From positions 67,583,934-67,647,933 of the forward strand of contig NC_066313.1 in the NCBI RefSeq assembly GCF_022539315.1: a stretch of 64,000 bases of DNA. Direction: 5' to 3'. The position numbers and the translations under genes are program-made. The notes under the pieces were generated by a model. The model made no database searches and had not been told where the DNA came from. It worked only from the letters and a program-made list of their open reading frames with translations. This DNA comes from Serinus canaria. Taxonomy: Eukaryota; Chordata; Aves; Passeriformes; Fringillidae. Below are positions 57,950 to 64,000 of the stretch, piece after piece (position 1 is the first letter of the stretch; each line of letters begins with the position of its first letter).

Positions 57950-60900
57950 GGGCTCCTTGCTAATCTGTCTGTTTACAGCAGACACTTGAAGAGCAGTCAA
58001 GCATGGGGCATGCTTACTGAAACCATGTAAGAAGAGCTTTGGAATGTGGCTGTTAATTTTTTCTTAAGGGAAAAGGACTAAATGTATTTTGAAGCATAGA
58101 ATGTATATATATGTAGGTGAGAAGTATTCAAGGAGACCCCATTAATACTGAAGGGGCTTATAATAGAATCAAGCATTTTGTTGTATTTGGGGACTTTAGG
58201 ACAGGGATGAGACAATCCTCAAACTTGTGTCCTTATTATCTTACAGAGTGGAAAACTGGAATTGCTCACTAAGGCTTTGTCTAAATGTTAAGTCAAAGAC
58301 AGCTGTAGATTGGTCTAGTCAGTGTAGATGCTCAGGGCTAGTTCTCTTGGGAGAAGATCTATCATGTAGGAAGCTGCTTTGTGTAGTCCAAAACAGATGT
58401 AGGAGCAAGGCAATAATGAATTGAGGAGGACAACAATGGGTCCAGTGTTTGAGGCTGATTTCTGGCCTGGCTTTATTTACCAGCAGAGACAAAGCCTTAG
58501 GAGTCTAGCTGCATTCCTCACATCTGAAGCTGGACTTAGTTTTGTCATATGGAAGACAGGTTCCAAGAAGCTAATCTATGTTGAGTGCACACAAGGTTCA
58601 GCCATTTTTACAAATTCATTAGCAAAATTGCTCACCTGAGAGGTTCCCAGTTTAGTTTTCCTTTACTGCTCAATTGCAGAATTCCTCCCTGACCTAGGAG
58701 AAAGTAGCTTCTGTGTACATATTTTGCCCACCAGTAAAATGAAAACTGCAGTACTTCTATATCAGTGTTATGAGGCACTTCCATGCTTTGGGTACAGGGA
58801 TTCTACAAATTCTTTAGGTATATGGATGCAGAGACTCCTGCAGCAGGGAGATTTCCAGAGCTGATTCAGAGTACCTCTGCAGTTTACAGGCAGGTCTACT
58901 TTCAAGTTCAGAGCCAAATTTGTTCTTAGAAACAAGATTTAAGCAATAAGGAGATGACCTCACTGAAAGACATGAAGAGGTACATCATGTACAAACCTTT
59001 CTCTTTATTTCAGAATGAAGGAAACATTTGTGGTGTTCAAATACACTCCTTTTCCTACTTACCTGCCAAGGACATATTGCCATCACACTTTGTTTTTAAA
59101 TTTCACTTATAAATCATTGTAAAACAAGACAGAACCAGCAGATAGCACAAAGTGTAATAAAATCCTTCAGAACTTGATTAAAAAATGAAAGGAAGAATTT
59201 ATGGCAAAGAAAGCTGGAAACTCCATTTCAACCTTTACACACAAGGAAAGGAATGATATTTGTTTTTCTCTCTACTCTTACCATGGATTCTACTTTTTCC
59301 TGTGTCTATAAAGAGTCCTTAACATTGATGTAACTTGAGCTGAGGAAGGTCTTAGCAAACCAATAAACAGAAGTGCCTAAAGATTGCCTTGCATATGGCA
59401 ACCTGCATTCCTGGTGTTGACTGCTCTGCTGCAGGGGCTGCTGCTGCTGTCTCAGTGTGGGTATTGACAGGTCTGTTAGGCAGGCTGGCTTTGATCTAGC
59501 TTTTATGTTCCTCTACCATAACACAAGCTGACTTTATTGGACCAATTAAAATTGCAGTCTTCCCTTCTTATCTCCATAGGGTAGACCAGGGATGGAGCAA
59601 ACTGAAGTTAAGCATTTTCATTTATATTGGGTTTATGAATTCTTGTTTGATGTCTTAAACTTGAGTTTATAAAGTGCAAGTTGCTTTGAACCTGCTTGTC
59701 ATTTATGTAGTAAATATTTTTAAGACCAAGGATTAAAAAAGTATTTGTTGGAGATACATCTTTTTACTTAAATCTCTTTCTCCAACATTGATTACAAATG
59801 TACTTTATTGGTCAAATGTCAATAAAATTATATCATTTTTTAAAATTGCTTATATTATTTTGCTAAAATGGAGTTTTGAAATAATGACATTTTGAGAAGA
59901 TCAAAGAGAAAATAAGATCAGAGGCGATTTCATAAATGTCTTTCAGATATAAAAGTCATGATCTTGACATCCTTCCTGTACCAGAATTAAATGGCTTCAG
60001 AACGTGCAATCAGCTATGTCAGATTAATTAACTAGTGGTGGTTAATATTATTTTTATGTTGTTTTTTTTCACAATTTCGTATCACAGTGTGTCTGTTGTT
60101 CCACTAAGCAGAGGCTAGTGCTGGTACAAATGAAGTACCCAAACTGATTCCCATTTTGACGGGCAGCAAAATTTCAGATGGGTTTTAGCTGCTCATGCCA
60201 CAGCACTGCTTCTCTTCTTGAGAATGAGCACCAGTCCTGATGAAATTTTCACTGACCCTGGTGAAAGCAGTCTTGGTTTCTAATTACAGGCTTAAAGTAC
60301 AAATATAACAATCTATCTTGGTTAACTGATGTTGTGCAAAATGAGTGTATCCTTTTATTATTGCTCCCGTATTGTTAAAGTTTCATGTGCAGAGAAGGAA
60401 ATGGCCCCGTCAAGGGTGTTTAACACAAAAGAGCTGTGTTTGTTAAAGATGGTGTTAGAGCTGCCCTGAGACTGTTGGTTTTGGTGCCTTACAGGAAACA
60501 TTTCTTAAGATGAATGTCCATCATCAGTCTGTATGTGTAAAAGCCTAAATATTACCACTCTCTTGCCTGTCTCTAAGCATTTCAAGGACTTGCTAGTCAG
60601 TGCATGTTACAATTATAAAGTACTAGTAAATTATGTAGTAACAGAATTTTCCTAGGCACTGGAATTCAGCTCTTCTCTTAAGCTGCATTCCTTCCCTCTC
60701 ATGGATTTGGCAGAGCAGCTTTCAAAGTCCCAGTCATTTCCCAGGCTTAAGAATTGGTATTCACACAGATGAGGGAACATTTCCAATTTCCAGCCTGGCT
60801 GGGGCCATGATGTTTCAGAAAGGAGGAGAATGTAACAGACTTGGGCAGTTCCACCTCAGCGGATGTCAGGGCTAGAGAACATTTTGGCACACAGTCAGTC

Positions 60901-63250
60901 ATTGGTGTGAGCTGATGATAATCCTGTCCTGTCCTTCAGGACTCTGCTCTAGACTTGTATCATGCCGATGGTTTCAGTTTTAGGATGCAGTGTGTTTATA
61001 GGAATAAAAAATATGTTGGAGGAGAGGTTTTAATATAGGGTTGCTGAGATGTTACTCCATTGTAAAGAATTGTTTTATATAACAGGAGGTCTCAAGAAGC
61101 TTGGTAAATTAACTCTGGTGATTTTTTGTTGCATTATTCTGAAATTCTTAAAGGAAACAAAGATGCTAAGAGTAGATTTTCACACTAAAGGAACCAAAGA
61201 TGCCAAGAAGTAAAGACTTTTTCACTCCCCTCAGCCTATTTATGAAAAAAAGAGGGTGGGGATTTTTGGAGAGGGTGTGGTTGTTAGTTTGATGTTGGAT
61301 TTTTTTCCTCCATGAGGAAATCTAAAGGAACTACTCTGAAAATTTGGTCCTTAAGTATGTGGTATATTTATAACATTGCAAAAATCATAAATTACCTACT
61401 TTATTTTCTGCAACAGCAGAAACCAATATTGACTGGGGACAATATTTGAAAAAATATAATGGATGTTTTATTAATTCTAGATTCATAACCTTTTGCACTT
61501 TTCAAATTTTCTATGAAATCATAGCCCTGTCTCCTTTTAATACAGTCCATTTGCTAATCATTGTATGTGACTAAGCCCTTCCTCCATAGTATTATCTATC
61601 CTCCCTTGTTTTTTATAAAAGGGTGGTTTTGTTTTTGCTAAATTGACTAGGAAATACAAGGAAGGAAAATTTAAAAAACTTTTTAATTGTTGCAAAAGGC
61701 AGCCTAATGGAGGTCAAAAACTGTTCTCTTGTAATTTTTTTTATTTTAATTAGTAAAAGCCAGTGGCAACTGCAGGTACACTAATTCCTATTCCTCTTCT
61801 ATAGAAGAATAAGATATTTTCCTTGCAGCTGCTTTTCAGATAAGCTGAACTTGTGTGAAATTTGCAGAAAGTCAAAATAGAGTAGCTCTAAAAGACATGG
61901 GTTTCCTAATGTTTACCTGATAGACATAATATAAGCCTATATATTTTAGTTCGTTTTCCTTATTAAAAATACTTCAAGACACATGACAGATTGGTAGGCA
62001 ATGAACGGTTCCTGAAGCTCATTTTGAGGAAAGAAAAGAGGAAGACTGTGTCAACGGATTTAAAAAAAAGACTTTGTAGTCTGTCTCAATATTATTCTTT
62101 TTGTTCTTCAAACCCAAGAACTGTAATTTCACAATAATTACTAATCTAATCTGTATTCATTATGCCAAAGCTTTGTAGAACTTCAAGCTAGAAGACATAT
62201 CTCAGGAAACTGGCATGTATTAGCTGCATGTATGCATCAAGTATGTGGTCAAGTGCTGTGCAGTTTCTTCTATGAAAAGCCTTCCTTGATTTGAATTTAG
62301 TGTGGGAGCAATAGTTTAAAAATGAGAAAAAGGATTTTTACAAACAAGATGGCTTCTCGTGATCCATGGTGATCAAACACACTGATGGTCATTTGGCTTT
62401 CCTTCATATGCTTATACTCCCCTTCTTAGTATTAATAACTTTTCTATAAAAGCAAACCATAAGCAATTTAGAGCCCATGCAACAGTTCAAAGAATTCAAT
62501 TTTAAAAATTGGAGAAAGAAACAGGTTTTTATTGTAAATACCAGTGTGACGCAGCATCAGTGAATAATCCTGTTAGGTGGCACCACAGTAAGGACTAGCC
62601 TCACCTGGCTTTAGCCATCTCAGTGTCTCTGATTCTGGAGCAAATACATCCTGGAGGAGGAGCTCCATCCATGGGGTTCACATGAATGAAGAGTTTGACT
62701 GAGCAAAGGATGCTGTGACCAATTTCCTTGACCACTTTTAGAAAAACATAAGATTTGGTCAATAAATTGTCCCACCTGAGTGATTCCCAGAACTCTGGCT
62801 ACATCCAATTTGGTTTATATTCCAATAAAAAAGTAAAAGACTAACAGAGACTCAAGGCATAGTTTTCAGTAGTAATGTAGCAATGGGTAATTAACACCAC
62901 CATTTATCTCATCTAAAAAGTTTTCTGCTACAGTATTAATGACCTATATAGCAAGAAGTCATTTGTAGGCTGCTTTCATGTGCATTCTGTATTGTGTCCA
63001 GTATTGTCTGGAAGTAGGAGGAAAGAATTACTCTGTAGTTTGGTAGAATAGCAAGGATAAGATTAATCATCTCTAATAACGCTGCTGTTTAGATAGCAAG
63101 AACTTCTTCTTCCAAGGTTGTGAAATACTTGTAATGCTCAGCAGCTGGAAAATATCTTCAGATGCTTCCACACTATTTATATTCCGGTTGTAGGAAAAGA
63201 ACTTAATTAATTTTCTTTGTCACTGGAAACTTTCTGGAGAGTTTAAGGCA
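57950..63250. other. Gene desert, no gene seen
   Basis: AT-rich unique sequence. No open frame longer than about 80 codons, no RNA gene and no recognisable mobile element. CTG-type trinucleotides near 59430-59450 are too short to count as a repeat. Confidence 0.6.
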
Positions 63251-63287
63251 ATCTTGATCTCTTTGCCTCTTTGAGGGAGATCAAGAT
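63251..63287. repeat. 11-bp inverted repeat
   Basis: atcttgatctc (63251-63261) pairs exactly with gagatcaagat (63277-63287) across a 15-nt loop. A small hairpin, possibly chance. Confidence 0.7.
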
Positions 63288-64000
63288 GTTGGAGAATTCG
63301 TCTGCAAGTCATAAATATTACCCCTTTCTTTGTTCAATTTTGAGTTCAATGGGAAATTTAAAAAGAACAAACCAATTGTGTTCATGAAATATAAGGACAT
63401 GCAAATCCTGAAATTAAAAAATAGAATCTTTTTATATGCTTAGGTATAGTTTTTAATGAGTGTCATACATAGGGAATAAGAAGGCATCAGGATAGCAGCG
63501 GTACATCAATGTATACCACAACCATATTTATTCTATTAGGTTCACAAAATATTCTTTTTTATTCCTGCATTGAAAACCTTAAGTGTAGCTCCACAATCAG
63601 TTCAAACTTGCTAATTCAAAGTTAGTAAATGCCTAATAAGAAAACTGTGCTACCCCCTATCTTCATTTTTGCTCTTCTATAATTTTTCTGCAGACACAAC
63701 TTAAAATTTCTTCCTCTTAATTTTTTGTTTTAACATAATGGTTGAACTTATTTGCAAACCCAACAAACAAGCTTTCACTGACAGCCAGCTGTTCCTTAAG
63801 AGTTAGGAACCAAAGGGAGCATCCCAGACCCATGGAGCAGCAAGGTGGGCAGGACAGACTCAGAGGTAGTGGCCAGCTCCAACCAAGTCCAGATCATGAA
63901 GGAGCATCACTTCTGATGAGACAGATCTGAGGTCAAGGAAAAAGGCTGGAATTTTTCCATAGGTTCACCAGTCATGGTCACTGTAATCATCACAATTAGT
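63288..64000. other. Desert segment, no gene seen
   Basis: AT-rich to about 63730. The final 200 bp (about 63790-63960) are richer in G+C and could be a fragment of a repeat that I cannot name. A 62-codon frame at 63742-63930 has no recognisable domain. Confidence 0.5.

Noticed and set aside
1..64000. CRISPR arrays, operons, tRNA or rRNA genes
   Set aside because: No spaced direct-repeat array, no tRNA-like cloverleaf and no ribosomal sequence was recognised; the sequence is vertebrate nuclear DNA.

Overview
This window looks like nuclear DNA from a bird. It holds one protein-coding gene, SPRY2 (Sprouty homolog 2, an inhibitor of receptor tyrosine kinase/ERK signalling), on the minus strand at the left edge. 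The rest is a long AT-rich gene desert. A bird is indicated by 3'-truncated CR1 LINE fragments (about 30.5, 44.2, 46.3 and 52.3 kb), LTRs of endogenous-retrovirus families typical of birds (22.4 and 26.4-27.7 kb), low overall repeat density, and a vertebrate SPRY2 with its whole coding region in one exon. The species cannot be fixed from the sequence alone.

Region by region. 1-1160: SPRY2 3' UTR and downstream flank, with recognisable miR-21, miR-27, miR-23 and Pumilio sites. 1161-2096: the complete SPRY2 coding region (311 codons). 2097-6108: 5' UTR part of exon 2 and the single intron. About 6109-6950: inferred non-coding exon 1. About 6950-7010: a CCAAT/TATA-like promoter. About 5470-8815: a large CpG island that carries a GGGGCC hexanucleotide repeat just upstream of the promoter. 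13.8-15.35 kb: a second CpG-rich block with a 25-bp minisatellite and a homeodomain/SOX motif cluster, probably a distal regulatory element or an unannotated promoter. 18.96-19.35 kb: a smaller regulatory-looking block with three CACGTG E-boxes. From 15.4 to 64 kb I see no convincing gene. The open frames there are short, lack recognisable domains and often come from simple repeats.

The desert holds a nested pair of solo LTRs with a matching 5-bp target duplication, an internally deleted CR1, a CR1 whose tail has become a TCTAT microsatellite, a 138-bp TTTCTC tract, and two near-perfect inverted repeats (52.53 and 43.46 kb) that look like template-switch products. I found no multi-gene system, CRISPR array, operon or tRNA/rRNA gene. 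The most unusual items are the GGGGCC repeat in the SPRY2 promoter island, the overlapping upstream ORF on SPRY2, the 78-bp quasi-palindrome with a third partial copy, and the LTR-in-LTR insertion.
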